Below, one piece after another: positions 15,418 through 23,582 of a stretch of 64,000 bases of DNA. This stretch comes from Gaiellasilicea sp963791905 (GTDB lineage Bacteria; Actinomycetota; Thermoleophilia; Gaiellales; Gaiellaceae), in assembly GCA_963791905.1 (NCBI GenBank), contig CAWBTX010000005.1, positions 62,001 to 126,000 on the forward strand, in the 5' to 3' direction. The notes below the pieces were generated by a model, which had not been told where the DNA came from, did not search any database, and saw only the letters and a program-made list of their open reading frames with translations. Positions within the stretch are counted from its first letter, which is position 1. Every line of letters begins with the position of its first letter. The position numbers and the translations under genes are program-made.

Positions 15418-17085
15418 GTGAAGGGTTCGATGCCGTCGAGCCTCGAGATCGCTCAGGCGGCGGTCCTCCAGCCGATCGACGAGCTCGCGCTCGCCGCGGG
15501 TCTGTCCCCCGACGAGATCGAGCCGTACGGGCGCACGAAGGCCAAGATCGACCTGTCCGTGCTCGACCGGCTCGCTGCGGTGCCGGACGGGAAGCTCATC
15601 TGCGTGACGGCGGTGACCCCGACGAAGGCAGGTGAGGGCAAGACCACGACCTCCGTGGCACTGACGCAAGGCCTCGGCCACACCGGCCGGTCGCCGGTGC
15701 TGTGCCTGCGCGAGCCCTCCGTCGGCCCGGTGTTCGGGCTCAAGGGCGGCGCGGCCGGCGGCGGGTACGCGCAGGTCGTCCCGATGGAGGAGCTGAACCT
15801 CCACTTCACCGGCGATATCCACGCGATCGGCGCCGCGAACAACCTGCTCGCGGCGATGCTGGAGGCACACCTGCTCCACGGCAACGCGCTCCTCATCGAT
15901 CCGCTCTCGGTTGGCTGGCGGCGCTGCGTGGACATCAACGACCGCGCACTGCGGAACGTCGCGATCGGGCTCGGCGGCCGCGCGAACGGCTACGTCCGGG
16001 AGAGTGGCTTCGACATCACCGCTGCCTCCGAGGTGATGGCGATCGTGGCCGTCGCGCAGGACCTCCACGACCTCCGGGCGCGACTCGGCGCCATCACGGT
16101 CGCCTACACGTACGAGGGCGTGCCGGTCCTCGCCGAGCAGCTGGACGCTGCCGGCGCGATGACGGTGCTGTTGAAGGACGCGCTCAAGCCGAACCTGGTC
16201 CAGACGCTCGAGGGACAGCCCGCGCTCATCCACTGCGGCCCGTTCGCCAACATCGCCCACGGCAACAACTCGCTCGTCGCCGATCTCGTCGCATTGAAGC
16301 TGGGCGACTACGTGGTCACGGAGTCGGGCTTCGGGTCGGACATGGGCATGGAGAAGTTCCTCAACATCGTGTGCCGAGCGGGGGGTCTGTCCCCGAGCGC
16401 GGTCGTCCTCGTGGCGACGGCCCGGGCACTGAAGCATCACGGCGGCGACGCCGACGGTGGTCTCGACGCAATCGAGCGGGGCGCCGCGAACCTCGCGCGC
16501 CATCTCGGCATCGTCCGCGCGTTCGGGCTGAAGGCCGTCGTTGCCGTGAACCGTTTTCCCGGCGATACCGATGACGAGGTCGAGCTGGTGCGGCGACTAT
16601 CGCTCGACGCCGGCGCGCACGGCGCCGAGCTGAACGAGGGCTTCGAGCGGGGCGGAGCGGGTGCCGCCGAGCTCGCAGAGGCCGTCGCCGACGCGGCCGA
16701 CCACCCGAACGACTTTTCCTTCACCTACCCGCTCGACGCGCCGATCGACAAGAAGATCGAGGCGATCGCGCGGACGGTGTACGGCGCCGCCGGCGTCGTG
16801 TTCCTCCAGACCGCGCGCGACAAGATCAAGCTCTACACCGAGGGCGGAATCGATCGGCTGCCGATCTGCATGGCGAAGACCCACCTGTCGCTCTCGCACG
16901 ATCCCGAGCTCCTGAATGCGCCGACGGGCTTCGAGGTGACGGTCCGCGACCTCCGCGCCTACACCGGCGCGGGATGGGTGGTTGCCCTCTGCGGAACGAT
17001 GCAGACCATGCCCGGTCTCGGCGTCCGGCCCGCCGCGTTCGACGTCGACATCGACGAAAACGGTCGCACGGTTGGGCTCTTCTGA
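15418..17085 (+). CDS. fhs: Formate-tetrahydrofolate ligase
   Basis: 555 residues, full family length. The ATP loop is TPTKAGEGKTTTSVALTQGL. Other signatures are LREPSVGPVFGLKGGAAGGG, LHFTGDIHAI, DINDRALR and TESGFGSDMGMEKF. It makes 10-formyl-THF from formate, ATP and THF in the cytoplasm. The downstream gene overlaps by 14 bases and encodes a cyclodeaminase-type protein that would interconvert 5,10-methenyl-THF, so the two form a one-carbon pair. GTG 15418 fits the leaderless promoter; ATG 15430 is an alternative. Two GGTCTGTCCCC stretches (15499-15509, 16384-16394) inside the gene match the REP-like unit. Confidence 0.96.
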   Translation: MKGSMPSSLEIAQAAVLQPIDELALAAGLSPDEIEPYGRTKAKIDLSVLDRLAAVPDGKLICVTAVTPTKAGEGKTTTSVALTQGLGHTGRSPVLCLREPSVGPVFGLKGGAAGGGYAQVVPMEELNLHFTGDIHAIGAANNLLAAMLEAHLLHGNALLIDPLSVGWRRCVDINDRALRNVAIGLGGRANGYVRESGFDITAASEVMAIVAVAQDLHDLRARLGAITVAYTYEGVPVLAEQLDAAGAMTVLLKDALKPNLVQTLEGQPALIHCGPFANIAHGNNSLVADLVALKLGDYVVTESGFGSDMGMEKFLNIVCRAGGLSPSAVVLVATARALKHHGGDADGGLDAIERGAANLARHLGIVRAFGLKAVVAVNRFPGDTDDEVELVRRLSLDAGAHGAELNEGFERGGAGAAELAEAVADAADHPNDFSFTYPLDAPIDKKIEAIARTVYGAAGVVFLQTARDKIKLYTEGGIDRLPICMAKTHLSLSHDPELLNAPTGFEVTVRDLRAYTGAGWVVALCGTMQTMPGLGVRPAAFDVDIDENGRTVGLF

Positions 17086-17740
17086 GCGCCGGTCGTTCCT
17101 CGAGCTCTCTCTGAAGGAGTTCCTCGACGCAGTGCCGGCACGAACGCCGGCGCCCGGCGGCGGCGCCGTGGCCGCTGTCGCCGCGTCGCTCGCGGCTGGG
17201 CTGACGGGAATGGCGGCGCGCTTCGCGCCAGAGGAGTGGGCACCGCGGGCCGAGGTCGTCGGGCGGGCGGAAGAGCTTCGCGCCCGCGTCGAGCCGCTCG
17301 CGGACGCGGACGCCGCCGCCTACGCCGAGTTCATGGCGTCGAGGTCGCCCGAGACGGCCGCACGGGCCACCGAGATCCCGCTCGAGATCGCGGAGATCGG
17401 CGCAGAGCTCGCCGAGCTCGCGGCGCTCGTCGCGCGTGATGGAAACCCGAACGTGAGCGCCGATGCCGCGGCCGGCGCCGAGCTGGGGGCAGCGGCGGCG
17501 ACCATCTGTGCGCGGCTCGTACGCGTGAACGCCGGTGCCGACGACCCGCGCGCGACGCTCGCCACAGACCTGGCCGCGCGAGCTGCGACCGCAGCGCGAA
17601 GACCTGGCCGGAATCCCCCGACTGACGTCCGCACTGGACGTGTCCTGGGGACTGTCCCCTCGTCATGGCCCGAAGCGTTTCGTCGCGGGGCGCTGCGAGA
17701 GGCTCTAGACCGTATGGAGTGGCCGGCGCCTCACTCGTAA
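17072..17740 (+). CDS. Cyclodeaminase/cyclohydrolase (FTCD_C/FchA-like) with aberrant C-terminus
   Basis: From TTG 17072, overlapping fhs by 14 bases, 222 residues. The family signature is clear: SLKEFLDAVPARTPAPGGGAVAAV, then the helical core and NVSADAAAGAELGAAAA, then RVNAGADDP. Such proteins act as methenyl-THF cyclohydrolase or formimino-THF cyclodeaminase. After about residue 175 the family similarity stops. The remaining residues are read from a REP-like repeat (17636-17659) and the sequence beyond it, with stop at 17740 just before the IS110 element. The original 3' end was probably lost to the repeat or to the insertion. Confidence 0.82.
   Translation: MGSSERRSFLELSLKEFLDAVPARTPAPGGGAVAAVAASLAAGLTGMAARFAPEEWAPRAEVVGRAEELRARVEPLADADAAAYAEFMASRSPETAARATEIPLEIAEIGAELAELAALVARDGNPNVSADAAAGAELGAAAATICARLVRVNAGADDPRATLATDLAARAATAARRPGRNPPTDVRTGRVLGTVPSSWPEAFRRGALREALDRMEWPAPHS
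17636..17659. repeat. REP-like repeat inside the 3' end of the cyclodeaminase gene
   Basis: GGACGTGTCC (17636-17645) is followed after one base by the palindrome GGGGACTGTCCCC (17647-17659). It is translated in frame as part of an atypical tail (VLGTVPSS). Confidence 0.65.
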
Positions 17741-17804
17741 GTTGGCGCGGGTTGCCGTCGGGATGGGCCCGGCGGTAGAGCCGCAATTACGGGAGGCGCC
17801 GGTC

Positions 17805-18878
17805 ATGAGCGAAGGTAGCTGGGTCGGACTCGATGTGCATGCACGCTCGGTGCTCGCGAGCGTGCTCGATGCGAGAAGCGGTGAGCTGCGCACACAGCGT
17901 GTGCCCGCGACGTACGAGCAGACGGTCGCATGGCTCGCGGGCCTGCCGCGGCCGGTGCGAGTGGCCTACGAGGCAGGACCGACGGGATACGGGCTCGCGC
18001 GTGCATGCGCGGCAGCGGAGATCGTCTGCACCGTGGCGGCGCCGTCGAAGATCCCGCGTGCGTCCGGCGACCGGATCAAGACCGACCGTCGAGACGCCGA
18101 GCGTCTGGCGCGGCTCCTGCGCCTGGGCGAGCTCGTCTCCGTGCGGGTGCCGAGTCCGGACGAGGAGGCCGCCCGCGATCTGGTGCGCGCTCGCGAGGAC
18201 GCGCGCGCCGATCTCATGCGCGCCCGTCACCGGCTCTCGAAGCTGCTCCTACGGCACGGGCTCGTGTACGAGGGCTCGGCCTGGACGATCGCGCACGAGG
18301 CCTGGCTGCGCCGGCAGCGCTTCGCAAGCCGACCGCTCTCCCTCGCCTTCGACGAGTGCTACGGCACAGTCGCCCAGGCGAAGGGACGTCGCGACTCTCT
18401 CGACCGCGCGATCGCGGAACTTGCCATCGAGCCGCCCTTCGCCGACGTCGTCTCTCGGCTCGTCTGCCTGCGCGGCGTCTCCACCCTGACCGCGCTCGCC
18501 CTGAGCGTCGAGCTCGGCGACTGGCGCCGCTTCCGCCCGGACTCGCTCGGCCCCTTCCTCGGCCTGGTGCCGAGCGAGGACTCCTCGGGCGAGCGCCGTC
18601 GCCAGGGAGCGATCACGAAGACGGGCAACACGCATGCCCGTCGGCTGCTGGTCGAGGCCGCCTGGCACCAGCGCCGGCCGCTCCGCGCGAGCGCCGCACT
18701 CGAGCGACGGCGGCAGGGTCAGCCGTCGAGCGTGCGGGCCCGCGCCGATGCGAGCGCTCGCCGCCTGCACGCGCGCTGGCACGCGCTGGAGTCGCGCGGC
18801 AAGCGACGGACGGTTGTCGCCGTCGCGGTCGCACGCGAACTCACCGGTCACTGCTGGGCACTGGCGACAATGGAGTAG
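17805..18878 (+). CDS. IS110-family transposase (DEDD recombinase)
   Basis: 357 residues from ATG 17805, with GGGAGG 8 bases upstream. The N-terminal RuvC-like DEDD domain has Asp10 in VGLDVHARS, Glu in VAYEAGPTGYG and Asp residues in KTDRRDAERLARLL. The C-terminal transposase_20 domain has LRGVSTLTALALSVELGDWRRF and the catalytic-Ser region LVPSEDSSGERRRQGAITKTGN. All catalytic residues are present and there is no frame break, so the enzyme may be active. The longer upstream reading (from 17742) has no support. Confidence 0.93.
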   Translation: MSEGSWVGLDVHARSVLASVLDARSGELRTQRVPATYEQTVAWLAGLPRPVRVAYEAGPTGYGLARACAAAEIVCTVAAPSKIPRASGDRIKTDRRDAERLARLLRLGELVSVRVPSPDEEAARDLVRAREDARADLMRARHRLSKLLLRHGLVYEGSAWTIAHEAWLRRQRFASRPLSLAFDECYGTVAQAKGRRDSLDRAIAELAIEPPFADVVSRLVCLRGVSTLTALALSVELGDWRRFRPDSLGPFLGLVPSEDSSGERRRQGAITKTGNTHARRLLVEAAWHQRRPLRASAALERRRQGQPSSVRARADASARRLHARWHALESRGKRRTVVAVAVARELTGHCWALATME

Positions 18879-19091
18879 CTGTCCTGCCCTCCGGCCCGGC
18901 GAGGAGAGCGCACCGGCGCGAAGGACGCGAGGAGCGACCCGCGGCTGAGCTATGAGCAGCCCCTTGGGCCACGCTCGACTCTAGAGAGCGGCTCCGCTCC
19001 CAATCGCACACCCGGTCATGCGGTCCCGACCCGCGCATATCAGCCGTGACAAGGCGTCGACGACTGCCGGTGCGCTCTCCCCGCCGACGAA

Positions 19092-19116
19092 GAAGGCCCG
19101 CAAGTCGCGGGCCTTC
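19092..19116. terminator. Strong hairpin, likely terminator
   Basis: GAAGGCCCGC-AAGTC-GCGGGCCTTC is a perfect 10-bp stem with a 5-base loop. It lies between the IS110 gene (plus) and the small minus-strand reading at 19155, so it could stop transcription from either side. There is no long U-tract, as is common for actinobacterial terminators. Confidence 0.55.
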
Positions 19117-19154
19117 AAGCTCGTGCCGTTTGACAAATCTCACTCCATATCAGC

Positions 19155-19247
19155 TCAGGCGGGCGTCGAGCGCGCCATCCACACCAGCGGGCCGATCAGG
19201 CCGGCGAACGGGACGAGGACGATGAGCGCTGCGAGCACGGATTCCAT
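19155..19247 (-). CDS. Possible 30-residue membrane microprotein
   Basis: ATG 19247 to TGA 19155. The peptide is mostly one hydrophobic segment (VLAALIVLVPFAGLIGPLVW) followed by a short basic tail. No ribosome binding site is seen. The 10-bp hairpin at 19092-19116 lies downstream on the same strand. No family is recognised. A short hydrophobic reading can arise by chance in this composition. Confidence 0.35.
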   Translation of the reverse strand: MESVLAALIVLVPFAGLIGPLVWMARSTPA

Positions 19248-19288
19248 GGGTTCACCGTATGCAGTCGCGTTCCTGCCCGCGTCGGGCC

Positions 19289-19969
19289 TCAGGACGATCC
19301 GACCTCGTCCGCGAGGACGAGCTCCAGCAGCCGCTGGGCCGACGCCGGAGCAGTGGGCTCGTCCTCGTGGCGGAAGTAGGCGTACACGTCGATCCCGCGC
19401 TCGACCAGCGGCCGGATGCGCTCCGCGAACCCACGCAGCGTCTCCTCGCCGTACGGCGGCTCCCGGAACCGGAGGTAGCGGAACGGCGCCGCGGCGTCCC
19501 AGTCGTTCACGTGTACCGCCGGCGAGACGTCGACGCCGACCCAGCTCTCATGCCGGCAGTCGAGCGCAAGCAGGAGCTCGGTCGAGCCGAGCAGCAAGGC
19601 GAGCAGGCCGTCGTCACGAGGGCTCTCGACGACCACCCGCACCGGCCCGAGCCGTTCGCCCAGCCCGCGCACCCGCTCCTCGAAGGTCGCGAGCGAGCGC
19701 AGGAAGCGCTGCGGCAGCTTCGGCGCGAACCGAAAGCCGTCCCCGGTCTGCTCGCCCCAGCGCGCGAACTGCTCCTCCGACGGCAGCCTGTAGCCCGTCG
19801 TGTTGAGCTCCACGGTCCTGAACTGCTCGGCGTAGAAGCGGAGGAACTCCTCGTTCCGCAGCCCGGCCGGGTAGAAGTCGGGTCGCCAGGAAGGGTATGA
19901 CCAACCCGACGTTCCGACGTAGAGGCTGCCGTCCGGGCCGCGCTCTACGCTCGTTCCCGTGGCGGTCAC
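19289..19969 (-). CDS. DUF72 domain protein
   Basis: 226 residues if GTG 19969 is the start. The family signature LYVGTSGWSYPSW is near the N-terminus, followed by FYAEQFRTVELNTTGYRLPSE, WGEQTGDGFRFAPKLPQ, ALDCRHESW and YAYFRHEDEPTAPASAQRL. It is a TIM-barrel-like family of unknown function. It is shorter than the common 240-290 residues. The start overlaps the thyX start on the opposite strand by 11 bases, so the two genes share one promoter region. No other in-frame standard start exists between there and LYVGTSGW. Confidence 0.88.
   Translation of the reverse strand: MTATGTSVERGPDGSLYVGTSGWSYPSWRPDFYPAGLRNEEFLRFYAEQFRTVELNTTGYRLPSEEQFARWGEQTGDGFRFAPKLPQRFLRSLATFEERVRGLGERLGPVRVVVESPRDDGLLALLLGSTELLLALDCRHESWVGVDVSPAVHVNDWDAAAPFRYLRFREPPYGEETLRGFAERIRPLVERGIDVYAYFRHEDEPTAPASAQRLLELVLADEVGSS
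19946..19951 (+). promoter_or_regulatory. -10 hexamer TACGCT, leaderless start of thyX
   Basis: The hexamer is 7 bases before GTG 19959; it lies inside the 5' part of the DUF72 gene on the other strand. Confidence 0.5.
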
Positions 19970-20666
19970 GACCGAAGTGATACCCGACGACTCAATCGCC
20001 GTTCTCGACCACGGCTTCGTGCGGCTCGACGCTGCCATGGCCGACGACCTCTCGGTCGTCAACGGCGCCCGTGTCAGCTTCGCGCGTCGTCGCGAGGAGC
20101 TGGACGAGGCCGACGAAGGGCTGATCCGCTTCCTCATGCGCGACCGTCACGGGACGCCGTTCGAGCACAACGCCTTCCGGTTCCACATCCGCTGCCCGAT
20201 CTTCGTCGCGCGCGAGTGGTTCCGGCATCGCATCGGCTCGTTCAACGAGTTCTCCATGCGCTACGCCAAGGCGACCGAGGACTTTTACCTGCCCGCTCCG
20301 GAGGACGTGCGCTCCCAGGTCGGCAAGCCGGGCTCGTACTCCTTCGAGCCGGTCGAGCCGGAGCTCGCCGAGCACACGCGCGAGGAGCTCCAGGCCCTCT
20401 ACGACGCCGCCTACGCGACGTACACCAGGCTCGTCGAGCTCGGCGTCGCGCGCGAGCTCGCCCGCTCGGTCCTGCCCGTCGGCGCCTACACCGAGTTCTA
20501 CTGGACGGTCAACGCCCGCGCCCTGATGAACTTCGTCTCGCTCCGCGCGGCCGAGACCGCTCAGCGGGAGATCCGCCGCTACGCCGAGGCCTGCGAGCGC
20601 TTCCTGGCGGAGTACATGCCCATCACGTACGACGCCTTCGTCGCGAACGACCGCACCGCGCCGTAG
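19959..20666 (+). CDS. thyX: FAD-dependent thymidylate synthase ThyX
   Basis: 235 residues. The ThyX motif RHRx7S is present (RHRIGSFNEFS), with the preceding FEHNAFRFHIRCPIFVAREWF and the C-terminal FYWTVNARALMNFVSLR. The enzyme makes dTMP from dUMP using methylene-THF and reduced FAD. No thyA is seen in the window. GTG 19959 fits the -10 hexamer at 19946. The stop codon overlaps the GTG of the next gene by 1 base, so the VOC protein is probably co-translated. Confidence 0.96.
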   Translation: MAVTTEVIPDDSIAVLDHGFVRLDAAMADDLSVVNGARVSFARRREELDEADEGLIRFLMRDRHGTPFEHNAFRFHIRCPIFVAREWFRHRIGSFNEFSMRYAKATEDFYLPAPEDVRSQVGKPGSYSFEPVEPELAEHTREELQALYDAAYATYTRLVELGVARELARSVLPVGAYTEFYWTVNARALMNFVSLRAAETAQREIRRYAEACERFLAEYMPITYDAFVANDRTAP

Positions 20667-21034
20667 TGGAGGCGATCACCGGGATCGGCGGTGTGTTCCT
20701 CCGCGCCGAGGACGCAACGGCGCTCGCGGCGTGGTACGCCGAGAACCTCGGCATCGCGGTCGAGGACGCCGAGGGTGCGACGTACGCCACGCTCTCCGCC
20801 TCCGACGGAGACGTGACGGTGTGGTCGACCTTCGCGGCGGACACCGACTACTTCGGGCGGCGCGAGCAGCAGGCGATGGTGAACTACCGCGTCCGCGACC
20901 TCGACGCCATGCTCGCGCAGCTCCGCGCCGCGGGCGCGGCGGTCGACGACCGCGTCGAGGAGCTCCCCTTCGGCCGCTTCGGCTGGGCCGCAGACCCAGA
21001 GGGAAACCGTTTCGAGCTCTGGCAGCCGACCTAG
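20666..21034 (+). CDS. VOC (glyoxalase/bleomycin resistance) family protein
   Basis: 122 residues from GTG 20666, which overlaps the thyX stop. One pair of beta-alpha-beta-beta-beta units: GIGGVFLRAEDATALAAWYAENLG at the start and WAADPEGNRFELWQP at the end, typical of VOC metalloproteins. The metal-binding set cannot be fully assigned by eye. Its substrate is unknown. It overlaps the end of the anti-sigma gene tail to tail by 4 bases. Confidence 0.9.
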   Translation: MEAITGIGGVFLRAEDATALAAWYAENLGIAVEDAEGATYATLSASDGDVTVWSTFAADTDYFGRREQQAMVNYRVRDLDAMLAQLRAAGAAVDDRVEELPFGRFGWAADPEGNRFELWQPT

Positions 21035-21597
21035 GTGCTGAGCACCGGCTCGTCCGAGCCGCGCCGCGTGACGGTCCAGCCGTCGTAGTCGCGCAACGAG
21101 TACGGGACGGTCAGCCGCACGGTCGTCTCGTCCGCGTCGACCGTGAACCGACCGCATGAGGCGATCGCCCTTCCCTTCTTCGTCAGCCACAGCTCGTACC
21201 AGTCCTCACCGCCCGCGGTCGACTCGAGCCCGCTCACGTGGACGTCCATCGGCCAGTTGCCGGCGTCGTCGGCCTCGAGCAGGTCGATCGTGGCGGACGC
21301 CCCTCGGCCCTCGCCAACACCGGACATGGCGATCGTGCGCACGGTGTCCGGGTCGCCCCCGCGGCCGACGAGGTACCCCCCGGCGAAGGTCACGACAAGC
21401 AGCGCAGCGGCGATCAGCGCCGGCACGTAGCGCCGCCGGCCCGGGCGCAGCCTGGTCACGGTGGGCGTGCGCAGCCGGCGGGGCACGTCCGGCGGCGGCG
21501 GAACCTCGAGCAGCAGGTCGTGGACACGGCGCAGCTGCGCGTACTCCTCGGGTGACAGGCCCTCCGGCGCTCCGATCAGGTCCTCGAGCCGCTTCAC
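21031..21597 (-). CDS. Anti-sigma factor, RskA-type, membrane anchored
   Basis: 188 residues from GTG 21597, overlapping the sigma gene stop (GTGA). A cytoplasmic N-terminal part of about 60 residues (DLIGAPEGLSPEEYAQLRRVHDLLLEV) precedes one transmembrane helix (YVPALIAAALLVVTFAGGYLVG) and an extracytoplasmic RskA C-terminal domain (YELWLTKKGRAIASCGRF, VTVPYSLRDYDGW). It should hold the adjacent ECF sigma factor at the membrane until released by proteolysis. The N-terminal zinc-binding Cys/His set is absent. Confidence 0.9.
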   Translation of the reverse strand: MKRLEDLIGAPEGLSPEEYAQLRRVHDLLLEVPPPPDVPRRLRTPTVTRLRPGRRRYVPALIAAALLVVTFAGGYLVGRGGDPDTVRTIAMSGVGEGRGASATIDLLEADDAGNWPMDVHVSGLESTAGGEDWYELWLTKKGRAIASCGRFTVDADETTVRLTVPYSLRDYDGWTVTRRGSDEPVLST

Positions 21598-22211
21598 CGC
21601 AGCTCGTCCTCCAGGAGGCCGGCGAGTCGCGCGAGCCCGGTGCGCGTCCGCGTCTTCACCGTCCCGAGGGGGATGTGCAGCCGAGCGGCGATCTCGCTCT
21701 GGGACAGCTCGCTCCAGTACGCGAGCTCGATCACCTGCCGCTCGTGCTCGGGCAGTTCTCCGATCGCGCGGTGCACGCACCAGGCGAGCCAGGACGCCTC
21801 TGCCCGCTCGTCCGGGCCCGCGCCCGCGGCGGGCTCGTCCTCGAGGATCTCGGCGGCAGGTTCGGGCCGGCGCCGAGCCCCGTCGACGATCGCGTTCCGC
21901 GCGACGGTGTAGAGCCAGGCCGCGCCTGCGCCGCGGTTGGGGTCGTACGAGTGCGCGGAGCGCCAAACGGCGGCGAAGGCATCCTGCACGGCGTCCTCCG
22001 CGCGGCCGCGGTCGCCGAGCCGTCGGAGGGCGAGCCCCAGCATCGGACGCGTGTAGCGACGGTAGAGCTCGTCGAACGCATCGCGGTCGCCCGCGCCCAC
22101 GCGCTCGAGCAGGTCCCCGTCGGTCGCCTCACGGTTCAACACGCCGCTGATGCTGGCGACTCGAGGCGCCGCAGGCAAGACGGGGCGGCCGGGGTTCAAC
22201 ACCGCCTCCAT
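21594..22211 (-). CDS. ECF sigma factor, SigK-like
   Basis: 205 residues. Region 2 runs from DRDAFDELYRRYTRPML to DAVQDAFAAVWRSAHSYDP, and region 4 has LPEHERQVIELAYWSELSQSEIAARLHIPLGTVKTRT. It is co-encoded with the RskA-like anti-sigma factor downstream (GTGA overlap), the classic ECF pair. A TAAAAC hexamer lies 6 bases before ATG 22211, so it may be leaderless and possibly self-regulated. Its regulon cannot be inferred from neighbours. Confidence 0.93.
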   Translation of the reverse strand: MEAVLNPGRPVLPAAPRVASISGVLNREATDGDLLERVGAGDRDAFDELYRRYTRPMLGLALRRLGDRGRAEDAVQDAFAAVWRSAHSYDPNRGAGAAWLYTVARNAIVDGARRRPEPAAEILEDEPAAGAGPDERAEASWLAWCVHRAIGELPEHERQVIELAYWSELSQSEIAARLHIPLGTVKTRTRTGLARLAGLLEDELR

Positions 22212-22220
22212 GTTCTCGTT

Positions 22221-22898
22221 TTACGCAACAAGGCTCCTGCCGGATTGGAGGCTGCGCCCGCCGTCCACGATCAGCGAGGTGCCGGTGACGAAGTCGGCAT
22301 CCCTGAGATAGACGATCGCACCAGCGACGTCGTCGGCCGAGCCGACCCGGCCGAGCAACGTCTCGGCGGCGCGGCGCTCCACCTCGTCGGGCTCGACCAC
22401 AACCGGCCCTGGCGCGATGCCGCAGACCCGCACGTCCGGAGCGAGCGCCCGCGCGAGAGCTCTCGTCAGCATGGCCTGACCGGCCTTGGCGGCGCAGTGC
22501 GCCGCGAACGAGGGCCAGGGCTGGTACGCCGCCACGTCCTCGATCATGACGACGAGACCCTTCGTCTCGCGCAGGTACGGCGCCGCCGCCTGCGTGACGA
22601 AGAAGCTGCCCTTGAGCGTGGCGCCGAGCGCGGCGTCGAACTCCGTTTCCGTCACGTCCTCGAAACGCTTCGGCACGAAGCCCGCGGAGGCGCCGTTCAC
22701 GACGACATCGAGCCCACCGAGGTCGCGCACGGCCCGCTCGACGAGCGACCGTGCGCCGTCCGCCTCGGTGAGGTTCCCGTCGCGGCTCCCGGCCGCGAGG
22801 ACGTGCCAGCCCTCGGCCTCGAGCCGCCCGACGATCCCCGTGCCGAGCTTGCCCGTGCCTCCGGTGACGAGTGCGCGGACTTCGCGGGCGGGGCTCAG
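22221..22898 (-). CDS. Short-chain dehydrogenase/reductase fold protein with altered active site
   Basis: About 225 residues. Rossmann motif ALVTGGTGKLGTGI, NNAG equivalent VVNGASAGF, and C-terminal TGTSLIVDGGRS. The YxxxK catalytic pair reads HCAAK, so the Tyr is replaced by His, and the Ser position (VVMIEDVAAY) is also changed. Activity as a normal SDR is doubtful. No ATG, GTG or TTG start exists between the fold and the SOD gene; I placed the start at CTG 22898, which overlaps the SOD stop as CTGA. It lies directly downstream of sodA on the same strand. Confidence 0.8.
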   Translation of the reverse strand: MSPAREVRALVTGGTGKLGTGIVGRLEAEGWHVLAAGSRDGNLTEADGARSLVERAVRDLGGLDVVVNGASAGFVPKRFEDVTETEFDAALGATLKGSFFVTQAAAPYLRETKGLVVMIEDVAAYQPWPSFAAHCAAKAGQAMLTRALARALAPDVRVCGIAPGPVVVEPDEVERRAAETLLGRVGSADDVAGAIVYLRDADFVTGTSLIVDGGRSLQSGRSLVA

Positions 22899-23500
22899 CG
22901 TGCCTGCTTGAACCGCTCCGCCACCGCATTCCAGTCGACCACGTTCCACCAGGCGGCGAGATAGTCGGGGCGGCGGTTCTGGTAGTTGAGGTAATACGCG
23001 TGCTCCCAGACGTCGATGCCGAGTAGCGGGACGTCGTCGTCGATGAGCGGGCTGTCCTGGTTCGGTGTCGAGCGCACCGCGAGGCCCGTGCCGTCCCACA
23101 GGAACCACGTCCAGCCGCTGCCGAACCGCTTTACGCCGCCGTCGTTCACGGCAGTCTTGAGCTCGTCGACGCCGCCAAACGTGTCGTCGATCGCGGCCCG
23201 CAGGTCGCCTTCGGGCTCACCCCCGCCGTCCGGCCCCATGATCTCCCAGAAGAACGTGTGATTGACGTGGCCGCCGACGTTGTTGCGGACTGCCGTACGG
23301 ATCTCGTCGGGCATCGTGTCGAGCAGCGTGAGGATCACGTCTGCGCTCTGGTTCTCCCACTCGGTGCCGGCGAGCGCCTTGTTCGCGTTGTCGATGTAGG
23401 CCTGGTGGTGCTTGCCGTGGTGGATCTCCATCGTCCGTGCGTCGATCGTCGGCTCGAGCGCGTCGTAGGCGTACGGGAGCTCGGGGAGGGTGAACGGCAT
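22895..23500 (-). CDS. Superoxide dismutase, Fe/Mn family
   Basis: 201 residues, full length. Metal ligands are visible: His in MEIHHGKHHQAYI, His in NHTFFWEIMG, and Asp and His in DVWEHAYYLNYQNRR. It converts superoxide to peroxide and oxygen in the cytoplasm. AAGGAG lies 8 bases before ATG 23500. It is head to head with a second, divergent SOD-family gene, with an 82-base gap between the two starts. Confidence 0.95.
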   Translation of the reverse strand: MPFTLPELPYAYDALEPTIDARTMEIHHGKHHQAYIDNANKALAGTEWENQSADVILTLLDTMPDEIRTAVRNNVGGHVNHTFFWEIMGPDGGGEPEGDLRAAIDDTFGGVDELKTAVNDGGVKRFGSGWTWFLWDGTGLAVRSTPNQDSPLIDDDVPLLGIDVWEHAYYLNYQNRRPDYLAAWWNVVDWNAVAERFKQAR

Positions 23501-23582
23501 CGCGACTCCTTCGTCTGGGTAGCTGGGGGGAAGGATATGCTCCGCGCCGTTCCCGACGAACCGCGTGCGACCGGAGGTACGG

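Larger units (their letters stand above)
17660..19116 (+). mobile_element. IS110-family insertion sequence, limits approximate
   Basis: A single DEDD recombinase gene (17805-18878) is flanked by non-coding sequence on both sides (to 17660 on the left, to about 19090-19116 on the right). IS110 elements lack terminal inverted repeats, so the ends cannot be fixed from one copy. The left flank begins right after a REP-like palindrome; several IS110/IS1111 relatives are known to insert into REP sequences. The non-coding flanks are where the bridge RNA of this family would be encoded. Confidence 0.6.

Noticed and set aside
18841..19143. Open reading of 100 codons on the minus strand past the IS110 gene
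   Set aside because: Arg-rich composition, crosses the 10-bp hairpin, no start signal and no domain; probably chance.
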